From assembly GCA_001603165.1 (NCBI GenBank), contig LVBN01000051.1, positions 1-41,068 of the forward strand: a stretch of 41,068 nt of DNA, given 5' to 3'. The DNA comes from Spirochaetales bacterium Spiro_12 (GTDB taxonomy: Bacteria > Spirochaetota > Spirochaetia > Treponematales > Rectinemataceae). The notes under the pieces were generated by a model. It was given only the letters and a program-made list of their open reading frames with translations, was not told where the DNA came from and searched no databases. This document shows, in pieces, positions 1-7,843 of this stretch (its first letter is position 1; every line of letters starts with the position of its first letter). A program made the position numbers and the translations under genes.

Positions 1-46
1 CAGCATATTTTGCCACCAAGTAGATGGGGGTAACGTACTACACCCA

Positions 47-76
47 TTTCCACGCCTGCCGGGCCTAGTCTATACT
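47..76 (+). promoter_or_regulatory. Candidate lysS promoter, probably leaderless
   Basis: TTTCCA (47-52) and TATACT (71-76) are separated by 18 bases. The -10 element ends seven bases before the lysS ATG at 84, so the expected transcription start falls on or next to the A of the start codon. No Shine-Dalgarno sequence precedes the ATG. The -35 match is only moderate, but TATACT recurs as the -10 element of other genes here. Confidence 0.5.
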
Positions 77-83
77 CAGTCGC

Positions 84-1667
84 ATGGAAAAGAACAAGGC
101 ATCCCATTGGGCGGACCAGACCGCCGAAAAAATAATTCAGACCTGGGGGGACAAGGATATCTACACCTGCGCCTCGGGCATAACTCCTTCCGGAACGGTG
201 CACGTAGGCAATTTCCGCGAGATGATCTCCGTCGAGCTGGTCGTCAGGGCCCTGCGCGACCGGGGCAAGAAGGTGCGCTTTATTTATAGCTGGGACGATT
301 ACGACGTGTTCAGAAAGGTGCCTCTCAACATGCCCCAGGCCGAGCTGCTGGAAAAATTCCTCCGCCAGCCCATAACCCTGGTGCCCGATCCCTGGGAAAG
401 GGATTCCTCCTATGCCCGGCACCACGAGGTGGACGTGGAGTCGATCTTGCCCGAGGTGGGAATCGCCCCGGAGTTCCTTTACCAGGCCGAGCGTTACAGG
501 AAGGGCATGTACGCCCAGGGTATGCGAAGGGCCTTGGAAATGCGGGAGCAGCTGAAGACGATTCTGGATAAGTACCGGGACGAGGACCACAAGATACAGG
601 GCGAGTGGTGGCCCGTATCCGTATTCTGCTCCGCCTGCAACAGGGATACCACCGAAATAGAGGGCTGGGACGGTGAGTGGGGGCTCTCCTACCGTTGCGA
701 CTGCGGCCACAGGGAAACCGGGGATCTGCGCAGCCTCAAGGGAGCCAAGCTCGTATGGAGGGTCGACTGGCCCATGCGCTGGGATTTCGAGCAGGTGGAT
801 TTCGAACCCGCCGGCAAGGACCACCACTCCCAGGGGGGCAGTTTCGACACTTCCAAGCACGTGGTGGAGGAAGTCTACGGCCGCAAGCCCCCGGTTACCT
901 TCCGCTACGACTTTATCGGCATTAAGGGCTCGCCGGGCAAGATGTCCTCGTCCAAGGGTAAGGTGGTCGATCTGCCCGATCTCCTTCGGGTCTATCAGCC
1001 CGAGCTGGTGCGTTATCTTTTCGCCGGCACCAGGCCCAACACCGAGTTCGTCATCAGCTTCGATCTGGACGTGATAAAAATATACGAGGACTACGACAGG
1101 ACCGAACGAATTTACTGGGGAAAAGAAAAAGCCAAGGACCAGGCCACGGAAGCCAAGGAGCGGCGGATCTACGAACTCTCCCAGGTGGGCCCCGTACCTT
1201 CCGAAGAGCCTTATCAAGTGCCGTTCCGCCACCTCTGCTCGCTCCTGCTGATCCATCAGGGCGACGTGGAAGCGGTGATGGAAGCCCTGCCCGGGCTCAA
1301 GGATTCCCAAAAACCCAAGGTCCGCTCCAGGGCGGAGCGGGCTTGGTACTGGATCAACGAATGCTCGCCCGAGGATTTCCGCTTCAGCGTGAGGAAGCCG
1401 GGCGAAAAAGCAAGGTTGAGCGATGCCGAGACCGAGGCGCTGCGACGCCTCAGGGACGAGGTGGTTCTCCGCCTGGAAAGCTTCGGGAACGAAAAATCCA
1501 TCGCCGAGGCTATTTACGCGGCCGCCGGCGCCGCGGGCGTGGACAGCAAAACACTTTTCCGCGCCGCGTATCAGGCCCTCATCGGCAAGGATCAGGGACC
1601 CCGGCTCGCGGGTTTTCTCGGGACCCTGGGCAAGGAAAAGGTCCTGGGAATCCTGGCCGCGTACTGA
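84..1667 (+). CDS. lysS: Lysyl-tRNA synthetase, class I (archaeal/spirochaetal type)
   Basis: This cytoplasmic enzyme charges tRNA-Lys with lysine using ATP. The 527-residue protein has the class I signatures, not those of the class II LysRS of most bacteria. The HIGH-like motif reads TPSGTVHVGN near residues 34-43, and the KMSKS loop reads KMSSS at 286-290. A Cys-rich insert (CSAC and CDCGH, roughly 180-212) may bind zinc. The C-terminal part is helical and fits the anticodon-binding domain of the class I family. Class I LysRS is typical of archaea and spirochaetes, so this gene is one of the best taxonomic clues in the window. The ATG at 84 is chosen because the N-terminus matches the family; there is no ribosome-binding site, and a TATACT box lies directly upstream. 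Confidence 0.96.
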   Translation: MEKNKASHWADQTAEKIIQTWGDKDIYTCASGITPSGTVHVGNFREMISVELVVRALRDRGKKVRFIYSWDDYDVFRKVPLNMPQAELLEKFLRQPITLVPDPWERDSSYARHHEVDVESILPEVGIAPEFLYQAERYRKGMYAQGMRRALEMREQLKTILDKYRDEDHKIQGEWWPVSVFCSACNRDTTEIEGWDGEWGLSYRCDCGHRETGDLRSLKGAKLVWRVDWPMRWDFEQVDFEPAGKDHHSQGGSFDTSKHVVEEVYGRKPPVTFRYDFIGIKGSPGKMSSSKGKVVDLPDLLRVYQPELVRYLFAGTRPNTEFVISFDLDVIKIYEDYDRTERIYWGKEKAKDQATEAKERRIYELSQVGPVPSEEPYQVPFRHLCSLLLIHQGDVEAVMEALPGLKDSQKPKVRSRAERAWYWINECSPEDFRFSVRKPGEKARLSDAETEALRRLRDEVVLRLESFGNEKSIAEAIYAAAGAAGVDSKTLFRAAYQALIGKDQGPRLAGFLGTLGKEKVLGILAAY

Positions 1668-1707
1668 ACCGCGCCTGAGGGCCGGCGATCCATAAGGACC
1701 TATGCTG

Positions 1708-1758
1708 ACGCTGAAAGGGGGCGCCGCAAGCTATGCTTGCGGCGCCCCCTTTCAGCGT
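1708..1758. repeat. Perfect 24-bp inverted repeat with 3-base loop
   Basis: The left arm (1708-1731) and right arm (1735-1758) are exact reverse complements around the loop TAT (1732-1734). The stem is G+C-rich with a GGCGCC core. It lies 40 bases after the lysS stop and could end lysS transcription, but no T-run follows on either side, so it is not a textbook intrinsic terminator. No second copy of the arm was found elsewhere in the window. Confidence 0.9.
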
Positions 1759-1760
1759 TG

Positions 1761-1766
1761 TATACT
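1761..1766 (+). promoter_or_regulatory. Possible -10 element (TATACT) before the small ORF
   Basis: TATACT directly follows the long hairpin. The best -35 candidate is TTGCGG (1737-1742) with an 18-base spacer, matching only TTG of the consensus and lying inside the hairpin's right arm. A start near 1773 would give a leader containing a 7-bp hairpin (1824-1830 with 1834-1840) and the strong AAGGAGG at 1854-1860. This is weak evidence, useful mainly with the small ORF that follows. Confidence 0.25.
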
Positions 1767-1866
1767 TGGTTTTGTCCACGGAAGTCGATCCATCCTTTTT
1801 CGACCGACAGTTCCGCGGCGGGACCCGCGCCTGGCGCGGGGAAACTTTCGACCAAGGAGGCGTTGA

Positions 1867-1944
1867 ATGAACAGGGCCATACTCGACAACAGCCCCAGGG
1901 AAGAGTCCAGGGTCGGAAGGAAGACCGGCGCGATTCGTCTGTAA
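1867..1944 (+). CDS. Possible 25-residue small protein or leader peptide
   Basis: This short ORF has an unusually good translation start: AAGGAGG (1854-1860), six bases, then ATG at 1867. It runs 25 codons to TAA at 1942-1944. The product is basic, with no membrane segment, and I do not recognise it. Its beginning (MNRAILDNSPREE) faintly resembles the N-terminus of HflX in this window (MNELYDNSPQVE), so it could be a decayed gene start, but the match is too short to trust. A 7-bp GC-rich hairpin (CCCGCGC, loop CTG, GCGCGGG; 1824-1840) lies just upstream. It might be a leader peptide for rsgA, which starts 164 bases later, or simply noise. Confidence 0.3.
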   Translation: MNRAILDNSPREESRVGRKTGAIRL

Positions 1945-2107
1945 TATCCCGTCCCCCGACCCCCCTTTCCCACGGCTGATCCAGACATCCACAACAGCAA
2001 TTCCCGCGCATCCGGCAATAGAGGTTGCGCGGCGGCACTAAGGGTGGCCGGCTTACCGCGTCAAGCCCGGACCCCGCGGCAAATCGATTGTCATAAGGAA
2101 TGGAACA
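1945..2107. other. Non-coding remainder of the lysS-rsgA gap
   Basis: The lysS-rsgA gap covers 1668-2107. Beyond the hairpin, the -10 candidate and the small ORF listed separately, this part holds only G+C-rich sequence with weak short inverted repeats. I see no tRNA, small-RNA signature or convincing gene. The rsgA ribosome-binding site (AAGGA, 2095-2099) is at its end. Confidence 0.5.
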
Positions 2108-3304
2108 GTGTGCTCGAATATATCGAAACCAAGCTCAGACCTTTCGGCATCCCCTTCCTCCGGCCTCGGGATGTGGGGTTGGAACGAATCGTGGGAAGAA
2201 CAAGCGCTGAAGATAGGCGGCTCCGCCTACCTCGATGCCGAGATTTTCCCCGCAAGGGTGGTCGAGATCCAGAAATCAGGGGCCACGGCGGTCAGTGGGG
2301 GAACCAGCGGAGCATCGGCTAAAGAAGGCCGGATTCTCTTGGCGGGCGCCTTCGCCGAGGGAATAGCCCTCCCCGAGGACCTCCCGGCCGTAGGAGACTG
2401 GCTTCTAGTCCGGGAACTAAGGGCCGATCCGATAAACACAGGCGATGCGCCCTGGCTCGTCCAAGCGATTCTTCCCAGGAAATCCTTCCTGGCCAGAAGG
2501 GCGGCGGGTTCCCGCCATGGCGATGCGCGATTCGTGCAGGCCCTGGCGGCCAACGTCGATACCGCGCTTTTAATGACCGCCTGCGGCGCGGATTTTTCCC
2601 CTGGACGGGTGGAACGGCTGCTCGCCCTGTGTCATGCCTCGGGAGTGAATCCACTGGTGGTGCTCAGCAAGATCGACCTGGCCAGGGATCCCGAGGTTCC
2701 GCTTTCAGATTTGGCCATGGTATCGGGCGGAACGCCGGTCCTGGGACTGAGCGCCGCAACCGGCGCGGGGATGGCCGAGCTTGAGCTCTGGTTGAAGCCC
2801 GGCGGCACCCTGGCCCTTTTAGGCTCGTCGGGCGTGGGGAAATCCACCCTGCTCAACGCCCTGGCCGGCCATAGGCTGGCGGAGACCTCCCCTGTGCGCG
2901 AAGGCGACGGCAAGGGGGTCCATACGACGAGCCATAGGGAACTCTATCGATTGCGCTCCGGCCTTATCGTGCTGGACAGCCCCGGCTTGAGGGAGGTGCA
3001 GCTCTGGACCGACGACGCGGACATCGATGCGGTGTTTCCCGAGATAGCCGCGCTGGCTTCGTCGTGCAAATTCAGGGATTGTACGCACAGGAAGGAGCCG
3101 GGCTGCGCGGTCTTAGCCGCTCTCGAAGCCGGCAGCCTCGATCAGGGGCGCTACAGTCGCTGGAGAAAGATGATCCAGGAAACGGCATTCCTGGACAGGA
3201 GGGAAGACAGGGCCGCGGCCGCCGTGGAACGGGCCAAGTGGAAGGCCATCAACAAGGCAGGCAAGGCCTTGCGCCGCGACAGGGCAAGCCGGGGCATGCC
3301 CTGA
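2108..3304 (+). CDS. rsgA: Ribosome small-subunit biogenesis GTPase RsgA (YjeQ)
   Basis: RsgA is a circularly permuted GTPase that binds the 30S subunit late in assembly and releases maturation factors. The motif order is permuted as expected: the G4-like SKID, the G5-like LSAATG, then the P-loop GSSGVGKST and the G3 motif DSPGL. The family zinc knuckle follows (CKFRDCTHRKEPGC), then a basic C-terminal helix. An N-terminal OB-like region precedes the GTPase. The start is uncertain. GTG at 2108 has AAGGA eight bases upstream, giving 398 residues. ATG at 2171 has no ribosome-binding site but fits homologues better, since family members usually begin a few residues before the GWN motif. A strong terminator follows. 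Confidence 0.93.
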   Translation: MCSNISKPSSDLSASPSSGLGMWGWNESWEEQALKIGGSAYLDAEIFPARVVEIQKSGATAVSGGTSGASAKEGRILLAGAFAEGIALPEDLPAVGDWLLVRELRADPINTGDAPWLVQAILPRKSFLARRAAGSRHGDARFVQALAANVDTALLMTACGADFSPGRVERLLALCHASGVNPLVVLSKIDLARDPEVPLSDLAMVSGGTPVLGLSAATGAGMAELELWLKPGGTLALLGSSGVGKSTLLNALAGHRLAETSPVREGDGKGVHTTSHRELYRLRSGLIVLDSPGLREVQLWTDDADIDAVFPEIAALASSCKFRDCTHRKEPGCAVLAALEAGSLDQGRYSRWRKMIQETAFLDRREDRAAAAVERAKWKAINKAGKALRRDRASRGMP

Positions 3305-3376
3305 GCCCAGGCAGTTTCTTCGAAGGCGGCTAAGACAACAGTATTGGCGGCGACAGGGGCAGGGACTTCAACTATT

Positions 3377-3422
3377 GCGCAACGAAGGCCGGCGACCGGT
3401 TCCTCCTTCGTTGCGCTTTTTT
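3377..3422 (+). terminator. Rho-independent terminator of rsgA
   Basis: A 12-bp stem, GCGCAACGAAGG (3377-3388) with CCTTCGTTGCGC (3405-3416), encloses a loop that can itself pair (CCGG with CCGG). Six Ts follow (3417-3422). The T-run lies on the plus strand, so it serves rsgA; its last base is the last base of the convergent peptidase gene. Confidence 0.9.
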
Positions 3423-5230
3423 CAGTAAGCCTCATCCGCCAGAGTCTCGAAGGTCTCGACCTGCCGGGCGAAAACCCGGAGGGAGGAGAGCCAGAATTCC
3501 GGCGACTCGATATCGAAGCCCGCTTTTTTGCTCAGGTCCACCGCCGATACGGTCCCTGTTTCCGAAAGCAGCGTTCTGTAAGTCTTCGCAAAGCCCGGGC
3601 CCTCCTCCCTGTAGCGCTCGTAGAGACCGAGCCCGAAAAGCTGGCCGAAGGCGTAAGGAAAGTTGTAGTAGGAAAGCGAAGGGATATAGTAATGCCCCTT
3701 CACCGCCCACATGTAGGGATGCCGCTTTTCGGGGTCCAAGCCCTCCCCGTAGGTTTTGTCCTGGGCATCCAGCATCGCCGCGCAATAGTGTTCCGGGCTC
3801 AGCTCGCTTTCCTCCCGCCGGGAGAATACTTCCTTTTCGAAATAGAACCGGGACAGGATATCCACGATCACTTGGCAACCGTCCTGCAGATGCATTTCGA
3901 CCAAGGACAGTCTCGCCGCAGGTTCGGCCTCGGCGAGCGCCGCTTCGGCCACGATTGTTTCCGCGAAGATCGACGCCGTCTCCGCCAGAGTCATGGGATA
4001 ATGGCGTAGTCCGTAGGGTTTGTCCTTAATGCATTCGTGATGCCAGGCATGGCCCAGTTCATGGGCTATGGTGCTCACCGACGAAAAACTGCCATCGTAG
4101 TTGCACAACACCCTCGCCTCTTTCGACAGCGGGAAATCGGTGCAGTAGGCGCCGCCCACCTTGCCCTCCCTGGGCTTCGCGTCGATCCAGCGGGAAGCGA
4201 ATGCCTTGTCGGCAAAGGCTCCCATATCGGGATCGAAGGATGAAAACTTCCCCACGATAAAGGATCTCGCCTCATCCCAGGAAAAGCTCGACAGGGAAAA
4301 ATCCTTTTTCCCCACAGGAGCGAAGAGGTCGAAAAACGCCAGAGCCTTCTGCCCGAGCGTCTTCGCCTTGATTTTGAGGTACTTTCTCCAGAACGGAAGG
4401 GAGGATTCCATGGCGGAAACCAAGGCCTCCAGCGTTGCGGCGGAAATTCTCGCCTGGGCCGTGGATTTCTCCAGGGCGTCTTTCCAGCCTCTGCGGACGT
4501 TCAGGCTCTGGGTCGTACCCTTAACCCCATTCAAGGCCGCGGCCAGGGGAATTTCCGAGGCCTTCCAGATCGAGAGTTCCAGATTGTAGGCCTTTTCTCG
4601 TACCCTTCTATCGGGATCGAAGGCCAAATTGCGCAGTTCGATCAGGGTCTTGCGCTGACCCCTCGCCTCGTCCCATACCGTCGAAGCGTTGGAGCTGATC
4701 GCTTCCTGCAGCCTGGACCACGCGTCGGCGCCGCTTCGGCCCAAATCCTCGGCCAAATCCTCCATCTCGGGGCTCATCTGTCTGGATTGAAAAAACAGCT
4801 CTTCCTTCAGCAAGAAAGCGTAAGGTTCAAAAAAGGTATCGGCGGCGATCAGCTCTTCAATAGCGTTTCTCCGGGCAGCCAGGGCGTTCTTGTAGAGGAC
4901 ATCGACCCGCTTGGCGGGCAGCATCAGGGCCTCGACGGCGTTGAGCTCGGCCATAGCCCCGGGATCCCTGGTGGCGGTGCTGAACCGGGCGTAGGTATAG
5001 GCCGAAAGGGTTTCCATAAGGGAACCCAGCTCGTCGTTGAGGGCCAGGGCCTTTTTGAGCCAGACCGCCACATCCTCTCCGGGGAAGGGGTTCTGGCTCG
5101 TACGGTAGAACTCCAGGGCTTCGGCGCTTAAGCCGGCCGCCCGGCTTTTTGCGGCCAGATATTTTTCAGACCCGAAATCCGGAAATACCGAGTTCAAGTC
5201 CCAAACTGGCAGGTTTTCAGATCCATCCAT
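3422..5230 (-). CDS. pepF: Oligoendopeptidase F-like zinc metallopeptidase (M3 family)
   Basis: This 602-residue protein is the usual length for M3B oligoendopeptidases, which cut short peptides in the cytoplasm. The zinc site is clear: HELGH at residues 390-394 and a downstream Glu (E417) in LAETAS supply the ligands, with E391 as the catalytic base. An N-terminal helical region (about 1-200) forms the family's cap. The start is ATG at 5228-5230, preceded by GGGAGG; a longer reading frame upstream has no family resemblance and runs inside ndk. The gene's first 14 bases overlap the end of ndk, so the two are probably co-transcribed and translationally coupled. There is no signal peptide. The exact substrate is unknown; peptide turnover is inferred from the family. 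Confidence 0.93.
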   Translation of the reverse strand: MDGSENLPVWDLNSVFPDFGSEKYLAAKSRAAGLSAEALEFYRTSQNPFPGEDVAVWLKKALALNDELGSLMETLSAYTYARFSTATRDPGAMAELNAVEALMLPAKRVDVLYKNALAARRNAIEELIAADTFFEPYAFLLKEELFFQSRQMSPEMEDLAEDLGRSGADAWSRLQEAISSNASTVWDEARGQRKTLIELRNLAFDPDRRVREKAYNLELSIWKASEIPLAAALNGVKGTTQSLNVRRGWKDALEKSTAQARISAATLEALVSAMESSLPFWRKYLKIKAKTLGQKALAFFDLFAPVGKKDFSLSSFSWDEARSFIVGKFSSFDPDMGAFADKAFASRWIDAKPREGKVGGAYCTDFPLSKEARVLCNYDGSFSSVSTIAHELGHAWHHECIKDKPYGLRHYPMTLAETASIFAETIVAEAALAEAEPAARLSLVEMHLQDGCQVIVDILSRFYFEKEVFSRREESELSPEHYCAAMLDAQDKTYGEGLDPEKRHPYMWAVKGHYYIPSLSYYNFPYAFGQLFGLGLYERYREEGPGFAKTYRTLLSETGTVSAVDLSKKAGFDIESPEFWLSSLRVFARQVETFETLADEAY

Positions 5231-5666
5231 GGTTGCAATCCTCCCAATCGAAAATCTCCTCGGGTCTGAAGAACAGCCCAATCTCGCGTTCCGCCGATTC
5301 ATGGGAATCGGAGGCATGTATGATATTGAAATTGGTATGCAGGGCAAAATCGCCGCGGATCGTCCCCGGCGCCGCCTGGTCGGCCTTGGTGGCTCCGCAA
5401 AGATGCCTCAGCATGGCGACCGCCCCGTCGGCCTCGAGCACCAGGGCGATGAGGGGGGCCGAGCAAATGTAATCCACCAGCTCGCCGAAAAAAGCCTTGT
5501 CCCTATGTTCCCGATAATGGGTTTCGGCCAGTTGTCTGGAAACCCGCATCATTTTGAGCCCGATTATCCTAAACCCCTTAGCCTCCAATCGGGAAAGGAC
5601 TTCGCCCACGATGCGCCGCTGGAGAACCCCTGGCTTGAGCATCGAAAAACTACGTTCTTCGGCCAT
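5217..5666 (-). CDS. ndk: Nucleoside diphosphate kinase
   Basis: Ndk moves the gamma phosphate from ATP to other nucleoside diphosphates through a phosphohistidine. The 149-residue protein has the standard single-domain length. The active-site histidine is H117 in NIIHASDS, and K11 begins the phosphate-binding KPG segment (KPD in most relatives, so the Asp is replaced by Gly). The APGTIRGDF stretch and the final aromatic segment are typical. The ATG at 5666 has AGGAGG a few bases upstream. The end overlaps the M3 peptidase start by 14 bases. Confidence 0.96.
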   Translation of the reverse strand: MAEERSFSMLKPGVLQRRIVGEVLSRLEAKGFRIIGLKMMRVSRQLAETHYREHRDKAFFGELVDYICSAPLIALVLEADGAVAMLRHLCGATKADQAAPGTIRGDFALHTNFNIIHASDSHESAEREIGLFFRPEEIFDWEDCNHGWI

Positions 5667-5804
5667 ACTTCCTCCTCAGGCCCCATAGTACCAGAGTCCG
5701 CCCGGGCGTGCCATGAGGGTAAAGCGGAAATACAGGCGCATTTCACATCCCGGGGATTCGAAGACTTGTCGTTACGCCTTCTCTGCGTCATATTTTATGG
5801 GCCG

Positions 5805-6824
5805 ATGAATATCGAATTCCACTACTACGCCCTGTATTATCTCTGCCGCAGCGCGGGCTTGCCTGAGGACTCCGCCTCGAAGATCGCCGTCTCCAGTCAG
5901 ATGGTTGATGAAAATCTCGCGGCCTGGGAGATCAGAGGCGGGGACAAGACCAGCCTGAGTATAGTTACACAAAACTACCAGTTTTGGGATGAAACCACGG
6001 CGAGGAGCATCTACCGCCCCTTTCATTTTTTGCCGGGCGAAAAGGCCAAAGCCGATTCGTATCGAAGGGACGGAAGGGCGGGGAAATACCCGGTGACCGC
6101 CGATTCCCCCTTGGCCAGGGAAATTCTCATCGCCGCGTTAAGAAGCGGGAATCCTTACAGAATCGGCGTAGCCTTACACGCCTACGCCGACACCTGGGCG
6201 CACCAGAACTTTTCCGCGGACCAGGAGCCCCAGAACGCCCTCGATCCCCGATCGCCCCTTCCTCCGGTGGGACATCTCCAGGCGCTCAAACACCCGGACA
6301 ATCCCAGGCTCGTTTGGAAAGACCCCAGGCTCAAGGACGAGTACGTCGATGTGCGCAATGCCCAGCGATTCTCCCAGGCCGCCACCATGATCTATCGATT
6401 CTTGACAACCTACAGAAAAAAAGGATTCGAAGACGAGGTTTTCGTCATCGGTAGGCTCGGGGAGCTATGGGAGAACGATGGCGGGACAAGAGGCGGCCTT
6501 GCGGGGGAAGACAGCCTCGCCCGGGCATCGGATTATATCATCGAATTCGATATTCCGCCCTATGAACCCGAAGCCTGGATCCGGCGCCTTGGAGCTCAGG
6601 CAAAAGGCCTTTTGGGGATGGACTCGGCCCCAGAGAAGCTCGGTTACGACCGGCTCTCATGGATCAGGCATGCCGCCACCAAGGCTTCCTCCGCCCTAGG
6701 CTCGACCCGAGGAAGCATCACCCGGGCTTCATATGAAGAATCCGATTTCGCGGCCTGGAACCAAGCCGCGAAAACTCATCTAGACTACTGTAGCCTAATA
6801 TTCGAACAACGAGGTATCGCATGA
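5805..6824 (+). CDS. DUF6765-like protein, possible metal-dependent hydrolase fold
   Basis: This 339-residue protein resembles the DUF6765 family by pattern: an N-terminal FHYYALYYL, then QMVDE, RPFHFLPG, ALHAYADTWAHQNF (residues 123-136) and VGHL. Conserved-looking His/Asp residues (H6, D35, H74, H125, D129, H133, H157) resemble the metal-ligand spacing of the helical zinc phospholipase C/S1 nuclease fold, but that link is my inference. There is no signal peptide. ATG 5805 is chosen because the conserved segment starts there; the open frame extends further upstream but overlaps ndk on the other strand. No clear ribosome-binding site is visible. The stop overlaps the next gene's start (ATGA), so the lipoprotein is probably its partner. 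Confidence 0.7.
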   Translation: MNIEFHYYALYYLCRSAGLPEDSASKIAVSSQMVDENLAAWEIRGGDKTSLSIVTQNYQFWDETTARSIYRPFHFLPGEKAKADSYRRDGRAGKYPVTADSPLAREILIAALRSGNPYRIGVALHAYADTWAHQNFSADQEPQNALDPRSPLPPVGHLQALKHPDNPRLVWKDPRLKDEYVDVRNAQRFSQAATMIYRFLTTYRKKGFEDEVFVIGRLGELWENDGGTRGGLAGEDSLARASDYIIEFDIPPYEPEAWIRRLGAQAKGLLGMDSAPEKLGYDRLSWIRHAATKASSALGSTRGSITRASYEESDFAAWNQAAKTHLDYCSLIFEQRGIA

Positions 6825-7843
6825 AAGCATTCCATGGCAGGCGGCGCAGCCTGCCTGTCCTGTTCGTCGCATTGTCCGTACTTTTGCTGGTCTGGGGCTG
6901 CGCCCTCATACCCGAGGAAGTTTCCTTGGGCGAGCCTTCGGGATATCTGGAATACTCCCCCCAGATTTACGCCCGCTTATCCGGTCAAACATTGAGGGAC
7001 ATCACCAAAGGCATGGATGATAAGAAACTCTCGGATTTTCTTACATCCCTCATGCCAAACCCGAAGGCCAAGGGCGGTGGAACTTCCTCATCCTCCGATT
7101 CCACCATCGATACGTCTTTCATTAAGGAATTCCTGGACAAAACCAATTCCTTCGGCGCGGGGATTCGAGGGATCGGCAGCGATCAGCCAAAGGCCGAAGC
7201 GATATTCCTGGGTCGCTTTTCGCCCGTATCGCTCAGGCTGGCCTTGACGATGGAAGGCAGCTGGCGTCGCCTGGAGGACGGGGGCTACAGGTCGGCCCAA
7301 TACCCTCTCTATCTGCGCTCACCCCAGGCGGGATGGATACATTTGAGCACCGAGGCTGGTCCGCCCCCAAAATCCGAGCCGGTCCAGGCTTTTCCGGAAC
7401 GAATGAGAGCGATGGCGTCCTCGGATATTTTCATCAGCATCAACGAGCCGAAAATCCTTTTCTCCGGAACCCTTCCCCTGGAGGCATCGGCGATACCCCT
7501 CGAGACGGTGCTGCTCTCTGGTTTCCTGGAACGCCCCAGCGCTCCCGCCGTTCCTGCGGCGTCCTCGTCGAGCGCGGGCTTGGTAACAGACAGCATGAGG
7601 AACTACCTTGTGGAACTTCGGGTTGTGGTTAAAGACGAGGCTACGGCGAAGGCCTACAGACCGGTCGTACGCTTTCTCTGGGCCGCCGCGGTGGCCCGAA
7701 TTTTCGGGAACCGCAGCGATATCGCGTCCTTGCCCCTCAGCCTCGAGGGTGCCGTCTACGTGGTACGCGGAATCCGCCTGAGTGGCGAGGAAATTCGCCG
7801 GATCCTGAGTACCGGCGGTATGACGCGCGGTCCTACTTCCTGA
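6821..7843 (+). CDS. Predicted lipoprotein of unknown function
   Basis: This 340-residue protein begins with a basic stretch (RRR, 7-9), a hydrophobic core and a possible lipobox, LLVWGC, with C27 as the lipidated cysteine. Trp before Gly is unusual, but spirochaete lipoboxes are relaxed. A Ser-rich low-complexity stretch lies near residues 89-94. I recognise no domain in the rest. The start overlaps the DUF6765-like gene by four bases (ATGA), which suggests translational coupling and a shared role at the cell envelope. The last 11 bases overlap the end of the convergent hydrolase-like gene. Confidence 0.7.
   Translation: MKAFHGRRRSLPVLFVALSVLLLVWGCALIPEEVSLGEPSGYLEYSPQIYARLSGQTLRDITKGMDDKKLSDFLTSLMPNPKAKGGGTSSSSDSTIDTSFIKEFLDKTNSFGAGIRGIGSDQPKAEAIFLGRFSPVSLRLALTMEGSWRRLEDGGYRSAQYPLYLRSPQAGWIHLSTEAGPPPKSEPVQAFPERMRAMASSDIFISINEPKILFSGTLPLEASAIPLETVLLSGFLERPSAPAVPAASSSSAGLVTDSMRNYLVELRVVVKDEATAKAYRPVVRFLWAAAVARIFGNRSDIASLPLSLEGAVYVVRGIRLSGEEIRRILSTGGMTRGPTS

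Noticed and set aside
3344-4009. 221-codon open frame opposite the M3 peptidase
   Set aside because: It starts in the rsgA terminator, shows no domain and overlaps a certain gene.
5707-5713. TGGCACG on the minus strand upstream of ndk, like a sigma-54 -24 element
   Set aside because: No TTGC follows at the required spacing.
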